64,000 bases of DNA from Acidobacteriota bacterium (GTDB lineage: Bacteria; Acidobacteriota; Polarisedimenticolia; J045). The first letter of the stretch is position 1; every line of letters starts with the position of its first letter. The notes beneath the pieces were generated by a model. That model ran no database searches. It had not been told where the DNA came from and worked only from the letters and a program-made list of their open reading frames with translations. The stretch spans positions 1 through 64,000 of the forward strand of contig JAUZRX010000064.1 of assembly GCA_030949985.1 (NCBI GenBank), written 5' to 3'. The position numbers and the translations under genes are program-made. Positions 10,328-20,320 of this stretch are shown here, piece after piece.

Positions 10328-12412
10328 ATGGTTGCAGCGTGGCAAGACGACGAGGCGGCAAAGGCCGTCGAGCGCTGGGCTCCCCGCGGCGGTGAGGATC
10401 TCGCCACCCTGGTCTACGCCTCGCGGTTGATGGGCTCCGATCCGGCGCTGGTCTCCCACGGCGGCGGTAACACATCGATCAAGATCCGGCGGGACGATCT
10501 CTTCGGCGCTCCGACCGAGGTCCTGCTGATCAAGGCGTCGGGCCGGGACCTGGGCCAGATCGCGCCCGACGACTTCGTTCCCCTCGACCTCCAGCGGCTG
10601 CGCCGACTCTGCGCCCGTTCCGAGATGGACGCCGCCAAACTCGGGAAAGCCCTCCAGGCGGCGCGGATCGACCCCGAAGCCGGCTTCCCCTCCGTCGAGA
10701 CGCTGCTCCACGCCAGCGTCGCGGTCCCGGTGGTGCTCCACGTTCACGCCGAAGCGGTGCTGGTGCTCGCCGACCAGGCCGCAGGGGGCGAGGCGCTGGC
10801 CCGGGCCCTGGGGGAGCACTTCGCGGTGATCGACTACGCCATGCCCGGGCTGCCCCTCGCCCGGCGGGTGGCCGCGACCCTGGAGGCCGATCCGGATCTC
10901 CGGGGCGTGGCCGTGCGGCATCACGGCCTGTTCGCGTGGGGCGCCACCGCCCGGGAGGCCTACGACCGCCTGATCGGAGCCGTAAAGGCCTGCCGCCAGG
11001 CGATCGACCCGGACCTCCGTCCTCCCGCCCAGGCGCTGGAGGGCGCCGCCGCGGCGGAAGCCGAGCAGGCCGCCGGCCGCCTCGCCCCCCGGCTGCGCGG
11101 GCTGCTGACCCGGGCCGCGGCACACGAAGGCCTGCCGATCCGCCCGGTCCTCGAATTCCGCAGCAGCCCGGCCCTCCTCGAAGGTCTCGACCGCCCGGGA
11201 GTCGGGGAGTTGTGCCGCCGGGGCCTGATGACCCCCGACCACGTCCTGCATACGGGACTGATTCCCCTGTTCCTGGCGGGGCCAGGCGACGACCTGCCCG
11301 CCGCCCTCGAGGCTTTCCGTAACGACTACGACGCCTACATCGGCCGCAACGGCGGTCAGGCCGGCCAGCCAGGCTACGATCCCCGGCCCCGGGTGGTCTT
11401 CGTACCCGGAGTGGGCCTGTTCGGCTGCGGGGCGAACCGACGGGAGGCGCGGGCCGCGGCGAGCCTGGCCGAACGCACCCTTTTCGCGCGCTTGGCGGCC
11501 GAGGCCATCGGCCGCTTCGACCCGACCCCCGAGTCGGAAGTCTACGCGCTGGAGTTCTGGCCCCTCGAGCAGGCCAAGCGAGGTCGCCGGCGCTCCCTCG
11601 AAGGCCGCGTCGCCCTGGTCACCGGCGCCGCCGGCGCCATCGGCGCCGGCATCGCGGCCGCCCTGGCCCGCCTGGGCGCCACGGTCTTCCTCGCCGACCG
11701 TCCCGGCGCGGAGGACGAACGACGCCTGGCCCGGGCGGTGGCGCGGGTCCGGCGGGAGGCCGGGGAGGACCAGGCCCTGGCCCTTCCCTTCGACGTCAGC
11801 GTTCCCGGCGATGTCGACCGCGCCCTGGGCCGAGCCGCCCTGGCCTGTGGAGGCGTCGATCTGCTGGTGCTCTCCCACGGCATGGCAGAAGTGGCCGGCA
11901 TCGACAGCATCGATCCCCGGCGGCTGGAAACGGTCTTCAAGGTCAATGCCCTGGGCGCGTTTCACGTGCTTGGAGCCTACGTCCGCCAGGTGCGCGTCCA
12001 GGGTGCCGGCGGTGACGTGGTGCTGGTCTCCACCAAGAACGTACCGGATCCCGGGGCGAGTTTCTCGGCCTACTCGGCTTCCAAGGCCGCGGCCCACCAA
12101 CTCGCCCGGGTCGCCGCCATCGAACTGGCTCCCGATGACATCCGGGTCAACCTGGTCAGTCCGGACGCGGTTTTCGGGGACCGCGAGATACCCTCCAAGT
12201 TGTGGCAGGAGGTGGGTCCCGGCCGCGCGCGATCCAAGGGCCTCGACCCGGCCCAGTTGCCCGAACACTACCGGCGCCGCAACCTGCTGGAGACTCCCGT
12301 CCGGGTCGAAGACGTGGCACGAGCCGTGCTCTTCTTCGCCAGGCGCCAGACGCCCACCACCGGCGCCGTGATCCCCGTCGACGGTGGCCTCCCCGGCGCC
12401 TTTCCCCGCTGA
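10328..12412 (+). CDS. Bifunctional rhamnulose-1-phosphate aldolase / short-chain dehydrogenase (RhaEW-like)
   Basis: A 694-residue fusion. The N-terminal half (about 1-410) is a class II aldolase/adducin domain with HGGGNTSIK, the zinc-ligand pair in VLHVHAEAVLVL, and RHHGLFAWGATAREAYDR. The C-terminal half (about 425-690) is a short-chain dehydrogenase with VTGAAGAIGAGIAAALARLG, an active-site serine in VLVSTKN and catalytic YSASKAA. This is the architecture of RhaEW, which splits L-rhamnulose-1-phosphate and oxidises the L-lactaldehyde formed. No rhamnose isomerase, kinase or transporter is nearby, so the exact sugar phosphate is not proven. Confidence 0.85.
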   Translation: MVAAWQDDEAAKAVERWAPRGGEDLATLVYASRLMGSDPALVSHGGGNTSIKIRRDDLFGAPTEVLLIKASGRDLGQIAPDDFVPLDLQRLRRLCARSEMDAAKLGKALQAARIDPEAGFPSVETLLHASVAVPVVLHVHAEAVLVLADQAAGGEALARALGEHFAVIDYAMPGLPLARRVAATLEADPDLRGVAVRHHGLFAWGATAREAYDRLIGAVKACRQAIDPDLRPPAQALEGAAAAEAEQAAGRLAPRLRGLLTRAAAHEGLPIRPVLEFRSSPALLEGLDRPGVGELCRRGLMTPDHVLHTGLIPLFLAGPGDDLPAALEAFRNDYDAYIGRNGGQAGQPGYDPRPRVVFVPGVGLFGCGANRREARAAASLAERTLFARLAAEAIGRFDPTPESEVYALEFWPLEQAKRGRRRSLEGRVALVTGAAGAIGAGIAAALARLGATVFLADRPGAEDERRLARAVARVRREAGEDQALALPFDVSVPGDVDRALGRAALACGGVDLLVLSHGMAEVAGIDSIDPRRLETVFKVNALGAFHVLGAYVRQVRVQGAGGDVVLVSTKNVPDPGASFSAYSASKAAAHQLARVAAIELAPDDIRVNLVSPDAVFGDREIPSKLWQEVGPGRARSKGLDPAQLPEHYRRRNLLETPVRVEDVARAVLFFARRQTPTTGAVIPVDGGLPGAFPR

Positions 12413-12503
12413 CGCCCCGCGGGCGGAGCCGTTCCACAGTACAATCCCGCGATGCGTGTTCCGCTGCCTCCACTCTTGCGGCGCGATCGAAGGGAGACCG
12501 ACC

Positions 12504-13301
12504 ATGGACTGGGGTATGGCCAATCGACTCAACCGCATGATCGACCCCCGCACCGGGAAGATCGTGATGCTGGCCGTGGACCACGGCTACTTTCTCGGCC
12601 CCACCTCGGGGCTCGAGAACCTCGGCGAGACCATCGCTCCCCTGCTCGAACATGCCGACGCCCTGATGCTCACCCGTGGCGCCCTGCGCCACGGGGTCGA
12701 CCCCGCCCGGCGGGTGCCGGTGATGCTGCGCATGTCCGGAGGCACCTCCATCGTCTCCAACGACAACGGCGCCAGCGCCCTGTCCAACGAGAGCCTGGCG
12801 GTTTCCATCGAAGACGCCCTGCGCCTCAACGCCTCGGGAATCACCGCCTCGATCTTCGTCGGCACCGAGCATGAGCGGCAGACCCTCGAGAACCTCACCA
12901 GCCTGATCGACGCCGGCCAACGCTACGGCCTGCCCGTCATGGCGGTCACCGCGGTGGGGCGCGACATGGTGCGCGACCTGCGCTACCTGGGCCTGTGTAC
13001 CCGCATCGCCGCGGAACTCGGCGCCCACATGGTCAAGACCTACTACTGCGAGGGCTTCGAAAAACTGATCGAAGCCACCCCCGTACCGGTGGTGATCGCC
13101 GGCGGCAGGAAGATTCCCGAACGGGAAGCCCTGGAACTGGCCCATCGAGCCATCGCCGCGGGGGCTGCCGGGGTGGACATGGGACGCAACATTTTCCAGT
13201 CCCGGGCCCCGGTAGCGATGATCCGCGCCGTGCGGGCCATCGTGCACCAGGGAGCCACGGTGGACGACGCCTGGTCGCTGGTGGCCGGGGAACTGTCATG
13301 A
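12504..13301 (+). CDS. LsrF/DhnA-type class I aldolase family protein
   Basis: A 265-residue TIM-barrel protein of the LsrF/archaeal fructose-bisphosphate aldolase group. Key features are MLAVDHGYFLGPTSGLEN near the start, the Schiff-base lysine in MVKTYYCEGFEKLI, and the phosphate-binding VVIAGGRKIP and GVDMGRNIFQS motifs. LsrF acts on the phosphorylated AI-2 derivative; relatives are aldolases or transaldolase-like enzymes. AAGGGAG precedes the ATG at 12504. No lsrACDBK genes are present. It follows the RhaEW-like fusion and overlaps the next gene by ATGA, which suggests a sugar-phosphate aldolase role rather than quorum-signal processing. Confidence 0.8.
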   Translation: MDWGMANRLNRMIDPRTGKIVMLAVDHGYFLGPTSGLENLGETIAPLLEHADALMLTRGALRHGVDPARRVPVMLRMSGGTSIVSNDNGASALSNESLAVSIEDALRLNASGITASIFVGTEHERQTLENLTSLIDAGQRYGLPVMAVTAVGRDMVRDLRYLGLCTRIAAELGAHMVKTYYCEGFEKLIEATPVPVVIAGGRKIPEREALELAHRAIAAGAAGVDMGRNIFQSRAPVAMIRAVRAIVHQGATVDDAWSLVAGELS

Positions 13302-14707
13302 TGGGCCGCGGCCGGCTCACCCTGCGTCGATCTCTGCCCGCCAGGCCGGGCGCCCTGGTGGTGATGGAAGGCAGCGACCTGCCCGACCCCATCGCCCGTG
13401 AGGCGCGTCGCCAATTCGAGCGCAGCTCGGTGGCGGTGATCCCCAGCCTCGGACTGCATCCCGCCAACCTGCTGGTGGTCCTCAAACCACCCGCCGGTGA
13501 CGCCCCTGAAGCGCTGACACGCGCCTGGGGCGCGGCAGGGCGCAAGCTGGTGGCCGAGGGCGTCACCCGGGCCACCGCCGTCGTCCCCGAGAACGCCGCG
13601 CCGGACAACGCCCGCCCCCTGGTGCTGGGCCTCGGCCGGGCCCTCTACCGTTTCGAACGGTACCAGGAAAACCCGAGCCCCCTGCCCAAGGTCGGCCTGG
13701 TCTCCCCTTCGCCGGCGTGGAGCCGCCAGGCACGGGCGGCCTTCGCCGTGCTCGAAGGGGTCCTGCTCACCCGGGACCTGGTCAACACTCCCGCCGAAGA
13801 CATGGGCCCCGCGGAGCTGGAGGCCGCCGCCCGGGACGTGGCCCGGTCGACGGGGATGAAGATCCGCGTGCTGAGCGCCGCCCGCTGCCGGAAGATGGGT
13901 ATGGGAGCCCTGACGGCGGTGGGCCGGGCCAGCACCCGGGAGCCGAGGATGATCGTCCTCGAACACCGGGGCCGACCGCGGGAGAGGGGCTTTTTCGCCT
14001 TCGCCGGCAAGGGCATCGTCTTCGACACGGGCGGCCTCGACCTCAAACCGCCCGCGGGCATGCTTTTGATGAAAAAGGACATGGGCGGCGCCGCCACGGT
14101 GCTGGGGGCGGCCCTGGCCCTCGGCGGCCTCAAGGTGCGCCACAATCTGCGCTTCTACCTGGCCGTGGCGGAGAACGCGGTGGCGGGCAACGCCATCCGC
14201 CCCGGTGACGTGATCACCGCCCTCGACGGTACCACCATCGAGATCGCCAATACGGACGCGGAGGGCCGCCTGGTCCTGGCCGACGCCATCGCCCTGGCCG
14301 TGCGGGAGGGGGCCCACCACGTGCTGGACGCCGCCACCCTGACCGGCGCGGCGATGATCGCCCTGGGCCGGATCCGGGTACCGATGATGGCCAACCGGGA
14401 CGACTTCGCCGCCCGCCTCGAGGCCGCGGCGGACAGGGCGGGTGAACGGGTCTGGCGGCTGCCCATGGACCCGGAATACCGTGACCAGGTGCGCTCGAAG
14501 ATCGCCGTGCTCAAAAACGTGGGCAAGGGCCGGGAAGCGGGAACCATCGCCGCCGGCGTCTTTCTCGAACACTTCGCCGCCGGACGCCCCTGGGCCCACC
14601 TGGACATCTCTCCCGCGAGTTGGAGCGACAGCGCTGGTGACCTGGGACCGGAGGGAGCGACGGGCACCATGGTGCCCACTCTCACTTCGCTGATCGAGGC
14701 CCTCTGA
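13298..14707 (+). CDS. pepA: Leucyl aminopeptidase, M17 family
   Basis: A 469-residue cytosolic metalloaminopeptidase that removes N-terminal residues from peptides. The catalytic C-terminal domain keeps all two-metal ligands: the lysine and aspartate of GKGIVFDTGGLDLKPP, the aspartate of LMKKDMGGAATVLGA, and the NTDAEGRLVLADA signature. The N-terminal domain is shorter and diverged, as usual for M17. The ATG at 13298 overlaps the stop of the aldolase gene (ATGA). Its 3' end overlaps the convergent methyltransferase gene by 26 bases. Confidence 0.93.
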   Translation: MMGRGRLTLRRSLPARPGALVVMEGSDLPDPIAREARRQFERSSVAVIPSLGLHPANLLVVLKPPAGDAPEALTRAWGAAGRKLVAEGVTRATAVVPENAAPDNARPLVLGLGRALYRFERYQENPSPLPKVGLVSPSPAWSRQARAAFAVLEGVLLTRDLVNTPAEDMGPAELEAAARDVARSTGMKIRVLSAARCRKMGMGALTAVGRASTREPRMIVLEHRGRPRERGFFAFAGKGIVFDTGGLDLKPPAGMLLMKKDMGGAATVLGAALALGGLKVRHNLRFYLAVAENAVAGNAIRPGDVITALDGTTIEIANTDAEGRLVLADAIALAVREGAHHVLDAATLTGAAMIALGRIRVPMMANRDDFAARLEAAADRAGERVWRLPMDPEYRDQVRSKIAVLKNVGKGREAGTIAAGVFLEHFAAGRPWAHLDISPASWSDSAGDLGPEGATGTMVPTLTSLIEAL

Positions 14708-16040
14708 TTCTCCTTCTCTCGAGGAGCAGTACGGTCTCCAGGTGGCGGGTCTGGGGAAAGAGGTCACAGGGCCGGATGCGGGTCGGCCGGTAGCCGCCCT
14801 CGATCAGGGCCGGCAGATCCCGGGCCAGGCCCGCCAGCGAGCAGGAGACCAACACCAGCCGGCCGGGAGCGGCCGCCAGGAGAGGCCCGAGGGCCGCCCC
14901 CAGCCCCGAGCGGGGCGGGTCCGCCACGATCGTCTCCACACGGCCTCCGTCAGCGAGAAAAGCCTCCGCCCGCCGGACCTGCCGGCGCCAGGATCCCGCC
15001 CCGGGAGCGGGAAGCCGATCGGCGGCGGCCACGGAGCGGGCATCGGCCTCCACCGACACCACGTCCGCACCGGCCGCGGCCAGTCGCCAGCCGAGAAAAC
15101 CGCTGCCCGCGTAGAGCTCGACGATGCCCCCCCCCGCCCGCGCAGCACTGGCCTCCACGATCCATTGGGCCATCGCCTCGGCGGCCGCCAGGTGAGCCTG
15201 GACGAAGCCCCCCACCGCCGCCGCCACCGGTCCCCTTTCCGTACGACCCCACGCCCCGTCCGCCCCTTCCGGGCGCATTTTTCCCTGCACGTCCACGCCC
15301 GCAAAGCCGGCCTCCCCGATCAGCCGACGAGCCAGTGCGCGCCACCGGAATGGGGGCCGGTCCCGCGGATTGAGACGCGCGAGGGGGGCGCCGCCGCCGG
15401 GCAGGGCGATGATTTCCACACCGGTCAATCCCCTCTCGACCGGTTCCGCCCGTAGAACCTCCCGCAGGGCGCGATAAGCTCGATCCAGGTCGGGGGCCAT
15501 CAGGGGACAGCGGGGCACATCGACCACCTGCCGGCTTCCCGGCCCGTGAAATCCGACCGTGCCCTCCGGTCCCACCTGCACCCGCACCCGGCAGCGATAG
15601 CCCAGGGCCGGGGGCACCCACAAATCATCCTCCACGAGGCTGCCGGTGACGCCCGCCTGGTCGAGCAGTCTCAGCAGGCGATGGCGGCGCCAGCGGCGCT
15701 GCGTCGCCTCGTCCATGTGCTGCCAATGGCAGCCTCCACAACGATCGGCCAGCCGACACGGCGGCGGGCGCCGTCCCGGGGCGGCCCGCACCACGCCTTG
15801 CAGATCGGCCCAGCCCGGATCCCCAGGGCGGAGTGCGATCTCGATCCGTTCTCCGGGAACTCCACCGCGCACCTTGAGAAGCGGCCCCTCCCGACCGGCG
15901 GCCCGCAGGGGGAACCAGCTCCCCTCACCGGGGGGCAGAACTTCCCAAGGACCGGAGTCCCGGCACCCCGGCGGGTTGGAGTCGGCGGGAATCAGGCCTG
16001 CTCTTCGAGCCACCGCTCGGCATCGATGGCCGCCATGCAA
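14682..16040 (-). CDS. 23S rRNA (uracil-C5)-methyltransferase, RlmD/TrmA family
   Basis: A SAM-dependent RNA m5U methyltransferase of up to 452 residues. It keeps the iron-sulfur cysteines of the RlmD group: [10 protein letters not shown] near residues 95-104 and a later RCPL. The catalytic domain has the SAM motif [20 protein letters not shown], the nucleophilic cysteine in [14 protein letters not shown], and the general base in [10 protein letters not shown]. The start is uncertain. The open frame begins with TTG at 16040, inside the upstream trxB gene, and an internal start a little downstream is possible. RlmD, RlmC and TrmA cannot be told apart with certainty, but the Fe-S motif favours the rRNA enzymes. 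Confidence 0.85.
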   Translation of the reverse strand: MHGGHRCRAVARRAGLIPADSNPPGCRDSGPWEVLPPGEGSWFPLRAAGREGPLLKVRGGVPGERIEIALRPGDPGWADLQGVVRAAPGRRPPPCRLADRCGGCHWQHMDEATQRRWRRHRLLRLLDQAGVTGSLVEDDLWVPPALGYRCRVRVQVGPEGTVGFHGPGSRQVVDVPRCPLMAPDLDRAYRALREVLRAEPVERGLTGVEIIALPGGGAPLARLNPRDRPPFRWRALARRLIGEAGFAGVDVQGKMRPEGADGAWGRTERGPVAAAVGGFVQAHLAAAEAMAQWIVEASAARAGGGIVELYAGSGFLGWRLAAAGADVVSVEADARSVAAADRLPAPGAGSWRRQVRRAEAFLADGGRVETIVADPPRSGLGAALGPLLAAAPGRLVLVSCSLAGLARDLPALIEGGYRPTRIRPCDLFPQTRHLETVLLLERRRIRGPRSAK

Positions 16041-16933
16041 CCCGTGCCGGCGGCGGTGACGGCCTGGCGATAGGTCCAGTCCTGCACGTCTCCGCAGGCG
16101 AAGACCCCCTCCACGGAGGTGTAGGTGGAATCCGGACGGGTGATGATGTAGCCGGAAGGGTTCAGCTCGAGCTGGCCCTGCAAGAGTTTCGTGTTCGGCA
16201 CGTGGCCGATGGCGACGAAAACCGCCGCACAGGAAAGCTCGCGGGTCTCACCGCTCTTGACGTCCTTGAGACGGATACCGGTGACCTTGTCGTCGCCGAG
16301 AATCTCTTCCACGACCGCGTTCCACTCGAAGGAGAGCTTCTCGTTGGCGAAGGCTCTTTCCTGCATCGCCTTCGAGGCGCGCAGCTGGTCGCGCCGGTGG
16401 ACCACCGTGACGCTCTTGCCGAAGCGGGTGAGGAAGGTCGCTTCCTCGATAGCCGTGTCCCCTCCCCCGACGACCACGATGTCTTCATCGCGGAAGAAAA
16501 AGCCGTCGCAGGTGGCACACATCGAGACCCCGTGGCCCAGCAAGCGTTGCTCGGAAGGCAGCCCCAGGTGCCGGGCGGAAGCTCCCGTGGAAATGATCAG
16601 GGCCTCGGTCTGCAGGGTGGGCTGGCCGTCGATCTCCAATTCGAACGGGCGCGTGCCCAGCCGCACCGCCGTCGCTTCGCCCTGGATGAAGCGGGTGCCG
16701 AAACGCTCGGCCTGCTTGCGGAAGCGGTCCATCATCTCCGGTCCCATCACACCATCGGGAAAGCCGGGATAGTTCTCCACGTCGGTGGTGATGGTCAACT
16801 GGCCACCGGGCTGCAGGCCCTCGACCAGCACCGGCTCGAGATTGGCGCGGGCGGCATAGATCGCCGCCGTCAGGCCCGCGGGCCCGGATCCGAGGATGAC
16901 TACCTTGTGCACACCTTCCGCCACCTGGTTCAC
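15992..16933 (-). CDS. trxB: Thioredoxin reductase
   Basis: A 313-residue NADPH- and FAD-dependent thioredoxin-disulfide reductase. Visible are the FAD-binding [18 protein letters not shown], the redox-active CATCDG with following [20 protein letters not shown] (NADPH site), and the terminal [19 protein letters not shown]. Length is normal. It reduces thioredoxin in the cytoplasm. No thioredoxin gene lies in the window. The downstream methyltransferase frame overlaps its 3' end. Confidence 0.96.
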   Translation of the reverse strand: MNQVAEGVHKVVILGSGPAGLTAAIYAARANLEPVLVEGLQPGGQLTITTDVENYPGFPDGVMGPEMMDRFRKQAERFGTRFIQGEATAVRLGTRPFELEIDGQPTLQTEALIISTGASARHLGLPSEQRLLGHGVSMCATCDGFFFRDEDIVVVGGGDTAIEEATFLTRFGKSVTVVHRRDQLRASKAMQERAFANEKLSFEWNAVVEEILGDDKVTGIRLKDVKSGETRELSCAAVFVAIGHVPNTKLLQGQLELNPSGYIITRPDSTYTSVEGVFACGDVQDWTYRQAVTAAGTGCMAAIDAERWLEEQA

Positions 16934-17008
16934 GGGTCGTTCCTCCTCGCGTTGTCGGTACGGTTCGGGGGAGAGGCGATCGTAGCCGCCCCCCGCGCCG
17001 GGGGCAAC

Positions 17009-17698
17009 TCAGCCGCGGCGGCGCCCGCGGCGGGTCAGACGACGGGCCAGCGCCGCGAGATCGGCGGCTTCGATCTGGATCTCCACCTCGCCCGGTCCCC
17101 GCTCGTCCGAACGGTGCACCCAGGCATGGGCCACCCCCAGCCCTTCGGCGGGGAGCAGGTCCTCCATCGGCCGGGCGGAGACCTGCAAGACCCTGTCTTC
17201 GTCCACTTCCAACTCGTGGATCAGGGCCATCAGGTGATCCGGCTCGGGCAGGAAACAACCGACCCTGTCGGCACCCACCAGGTGCAGCGGACCGACGTCG
17301 AGACGCCGGGCCAACACCTCCAGCCGACGCTGATCGAGATTCGAGACCAGAGCCAGCCGGTAGGCGGGAGCCAGGGATGCGAGAGCAGGCACGACGTCGT
17401 CGAACAGGGGCCAGTCGGCCATCCGTGAAACGGCCGCCCGGGCCGTGCTCTCGTCGAGCTGCAGCCCCCTTTCACCGGCTGCGAGGCGCAGGGCCCGGAC
17501 CAGCAGGACCTCCCAGGGAACGAAGGCCTCGAGTTCTTCGATCAGCGGGCCCATCCGGTCGAGAGCCGCACCGCCCAGGGCCCGGGCCGCGTCCGGGGCG
17601 AGTCCCTGGGCCTCGAGCCCCCGGGCCAGGCCGCTCCGGTCGTCGACCAGGGTGCCCAGCACCGCCAGAGAAATGACCCGGTTTTTCCGGCTCGCCAC
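17009..17698 (-). CDS. HAD-superfamily-like protein lacking the catalytic aspartates
   Basis: A 229-residue protein with the layout of a haloacid dehalogenase hydrolase: a motif I region ISLAVLGTLVDDRSG at residues 9-23, an all-helical cap, motif II LALVSNLD, motif III region GCFLPEPDH and motif IV region LQVSARPMED. The nucleophile expected in FDxxGTL is Ala12. The motif III lysine (normally KPxP) is Leu. The motif IV GD is SA. It should therefore keep the Rossmann-like fold without phosphatase chemistry. The GTG at 17698 is chosen because AGGAGG lies 6 bases upstream. The neighbouring trxB gene lies downstream on the same strand. Confidence 0.65.
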   Translation of the reverse strand: MASRKNRVISLAVLGTLVDDRSGLARGLEAQGLAPDAARALGGAALDRMGPLIEELEAFVPWEVLLVRALRLAAGERGLQLDESTARAAVSRMADWPLFDDVVPALASLAPAYRLALVSNLDQRRLEVLARRLDVGPLHLVGADRVGCFLPEPDHLMALIHELEVDEDRVLQVSARPMEDLLPAEGLGVAHAWVHRSDERGPGEVEIQIEAADLAALARRLTRRGRRRG

Positions 17699-18160
17699 GA
17701 TCCGCCTCCTGCCCCGGCCCAAAATACCGTTGCCCGATCGCCCGCGCGACCCCTGGCTTGGCCCCATGGACAGAGGTCGCCGGGCCCATGCCACCCCCAA
17801 GGCCGTCCCGGCGCGCCGAGATGAGGCGCCTCGAGCCCGCGACCGGGTCGAACAGCCTCTCTGCAGCGAGGCCACGGGCCCCGGGTTCAGCGGGTGCTGG
17901 ACCGCCAGGCGCCTTGCGCGAAGGCCCCCGTCCACCGCCCCGGCACGACCTCTCCGTGACGCCCCTGGTCTTCGACCTGCCGGCGGCGCTCGGCGACGGT
18001 AGCCGCTACGGAGAAGGGCTCGACAGCGGCGACGTCACCGACCTGGAGATCGGCCATGTCATAACGCGACTGCAGGACGGGGGCGCGCTGACCTCGAAAA
18101 TGGAGTCTGCGCCGGACTGAACTCCGGCCCCCGCCGGGCCGTCGTGATAACGTGCGCCCC
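17699..18160 (+). other. Spacer without a recognisable gene
   Basis: This 462-base stretch lies between the divergent HAD-like and recG genes. The only plausible small frame is GTG at 17956 to TGA at 18120 on the plus strand (54 codons, GC-ending third positions), but its product (starting VTPLVFDLPAALG) matches nothing I recognise and it lacks a good ribosome site. I see no clear promoter, RNA or repeat. Confidence 0.4.
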
Positions 18161-20251
18161 ATGAGCGGCAAGGCACGGTACCGGCTCGAGGATCCGGTGG
18201 AAGTCCTGCGCGGCATCGGACCGCGCTGGACGGCGGACCTGGCCCGGAAGGGCGTGCGGCGGGTCGCCGATCTGCTCGATCACCTGCCTTTCCGCTGGGA
18301 GGACCGGCGGCACCTGCGCCCCCTCTCCCAGGCGCGGGAAGGCCGCGAAATGACCACTTGGGGCGTGATCCGCGAGGTCAGTACCTCACGCACCAAGAAT
18401 CGGGGACTGGAGATGTTCACCGTGCTGGTGGACGACTCCAGCGGATCGCTCCGCGTCGTCTTCTTCAACCGCAGCTACCTCGGAGAGATCTTGATCCCGG
18501 GCCGCCGCCTGCTGCTCCACGGCACCCCCCGCAGAATGCGTCGTGGCCTCGAACTCCACGGACCGGAATTCGAAGTGCTCCGGGAAGGCCAGCAGCCCGA
18601 AGCGTTGCTGGGCTGGATTCCCGTCTACGAGCGCCTTGGTCCGCTGACACCCCGGCGCCTGCGAGGAGTGATCACCGAGGCCCTCGATGGCCTCGAGCCG
18701 GTGGCCGACCCCCTGCCCGCGGAGTTGCTCGAGCGCCTGTCGCTGATCAGCCGGGACCTGGCCCTGCGCCAGGCTCATCGCCCTCCCCCCTCGACCCCGG
18801 CCGAACGGCTCGCGACCCGCCGCACGCCGGCCCACCGCCGACTGGCCTTCGACGAGTTCTTCTTCCTCGAACTCGGCCTGGCCATCAAGCGGCAACGACG
18901 GCGGGCCGAACGGCGCGTGGGCGGCTACACCATCTCGCCCCGGCTGCGCCGCAGGATGGCCGAGTGGTTGCCCTTCCGCCTGACCGACGCCCAGCAGCGG
19001 GTTCTGCAGGAGATCGGCGAAGACCTGCGAGCGGCCTGGCCGATGCACCGCCTGCTGCTGGGGGACGTGGGATCCGGCAAGACCGTCGTCGCGGCCCTGG
19101 CCATGGCCGTGGCGGTGGACAACGGCTTTCAGGCGGCCCTGATGGCACCGACGGAGATCCTCTGCCGCCAGCATGCTCGCAGCCTCGGCGATCTGCTGGC
19201 GCCGGCCGGAATCGAGGTGGAGATGCTCACCTCGAGCCTGCCGGCGGCCGAACAGCGACGCCTGCGCGAGCGCCTGGCGACGGGCTCGGCCAGGCTCACG
19301 GTCGGCACCCATGCGCTGATCTCCGAAAAAGTGGACTTCGCCCGTCTGGGTTTGGTGGTGATCGACGAGCAGCATCGCTTCGGTGTGGTCCAACGGGCCG
19401 ACCTGGTGGCCAAGGGAGAACACCCCGACGTGCTGGTCATGTCGGCCACGCCGATTCCGCGCACCCTGTCGATGGTGCTCTACGGCGACCTGGATGTCTC
19501 GGTGATCGACGAGAAGCCGCCGGGGCGCCAGCCGATCCGCACCCTTCTGCGAACCGCCGCACAGCGCGAACAGGTGCTGGCGGGCCTCGGCCAGGCCCTT
19601 GCCCAGGGCCACCAGGTCTACGTGGTCCACCCGGCGGTGGAAGGCGCCTCCGGCCTGCGCGCCGCCGAAGACGGCCTCGAGGAATACCGCCGACGCTTTC
19701 CCGGCGTCGGGGTGGTGATGGTTCACGGCCGGATGGACGCCGCCGAGCGGGAAGCGGCCCTCGGGGCCTTCGCGGCAGGTCGGGCCGCGATTCTGGTGGC
19801 CACGACGATCATCGAGGTCGGCATCGACGTGGCCCGGGCTTCGGTGATCATCGTCGAAGACGCCGACCGCTTCGGCCTGGCCCAGCTCCATCAGCTCCGC
19901 GGAAGGGTTGGCCGGGGCCAGCAGCGATCCTACTGCGTGCTGCTGGCCTCGCCCCGGGCCGAAGGCAAGGCCCTCGAGCGGCTGGAGGTCCTGGTCACGA
20001 CGGACGACGGCTTCGCCATCGCCGAAAAGGACCTCGAGTTCCGGGGGCCGGGCGAGTTGGCCGGCGCCGCCCAGACGGGTTTCCCGAGCTTCGCCGTCGC
20101 GGACCTGGTGCGGCACAAGGACCTGCTCCTCGATGCCCGGCGGGCGGCGTTCGAACTGGTGGAGTCGAAGCGTGGCGGCCTGACCCGCGCCCTGGTGGAT
20201 GAAACCCTACGGCGCCATGGCCAGCGGCTGCGCCTGGCCGAGATCGGTTGA
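18161..20251 (+). CDS. recG: ATP-dependent DNA helicase RecG
   Basis: A 696-residue superfamily 2 helicase that remodels stalled replication forks and Holliday junctions. The N-terminal wedge/OB domain (about 60-160) includes RWEDRRHLRPLSQAREG and FFNRSYLGEI. The motor has Walker A GDVGSGKTVVAALAMAVA, MAPTEILCRQH, DEQHRFGVVQRADL, MSATPIPRTLSM, and motif V/VI ATTIIEVGIDVARAS and HQLRGRVGRG. The C-terminal TFDGF-like wedge contact is present as FRGPGELAGAAQTG. The ATG at 18161 is preferred to a GTG nine bases upstream. Confidence 0.96.
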   Translation: MSGKARYRLEDPVEVLRGIGPRWTADLARKGVRRVADLLDHLPFRWEDRRHLRPLSQAREGREMTTWGVIREVSTSRTKNRGLEMFTVLVDDSSGSLRVVFFNRSYLGEILIPGRRLLLHGTPRRMRRGLELHGPEFEVLREGQQPEALLGWIPVYERLGPLTPRRLRGVITEALDGLEPVADPLPAELLERLSLISRDLALRQAHRPPPSTPAERLATRRTPAHRRLAFDEFFFLELGLAIKRQRRRAERRVGGYTISPRLRRRMAEWLPFRLTDAQQRVLQEIGEDLRAAWPMHRLLLGDVGSGKTVVAALAMAVAVDNGFQAALMAPTEILCRQHARSLGDLLAPAGIEVEMLTSSLPAAEQRRLRERLATGSARLTVGTHALISEKVDFARLGLVVIDEQHRFGVVQRADLVAKGEHPDVLVMSATPIPRTLSMVLYGDLDVSVIDEKPPGRQPIRTLLRTAAQREQVLAGLGQALAQGHQVYVVHPAVEGASGLRAAEDGLEEYRRRFPGVGVVMVHGRMDAAEREAALGAFAAGRAAILVATTIIEVGIDVARASVIIVEDADRFGLAQLHQLRGRVGRGQQRSYCVLLASPRAEGKALERLEVLVTTDDGFAIAEKDLEFRGPGELAGAAQTGFPSFAVADLVRHKDLLLDARRAAFELVESKRGGLTRALVDETLRRHGQRLRLAEIG

Positions 20252-20320
20252 GCCGCCGGCGCCCCGTGGGCCGCAAACGCCGACAGGCCCCCGCCGACGC
20301 TTCCCCGTACCCATGAACGG

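Noticed and set aside
9899-12553. 884-codon open frame on the minus strand
   Set aside because: It runs antisense to rpoZ and the RhaEW-like gene, has low-complexity Gly/Arg/Gln-rich sequence and no family motif; it is a product of extreme GC3 bias.
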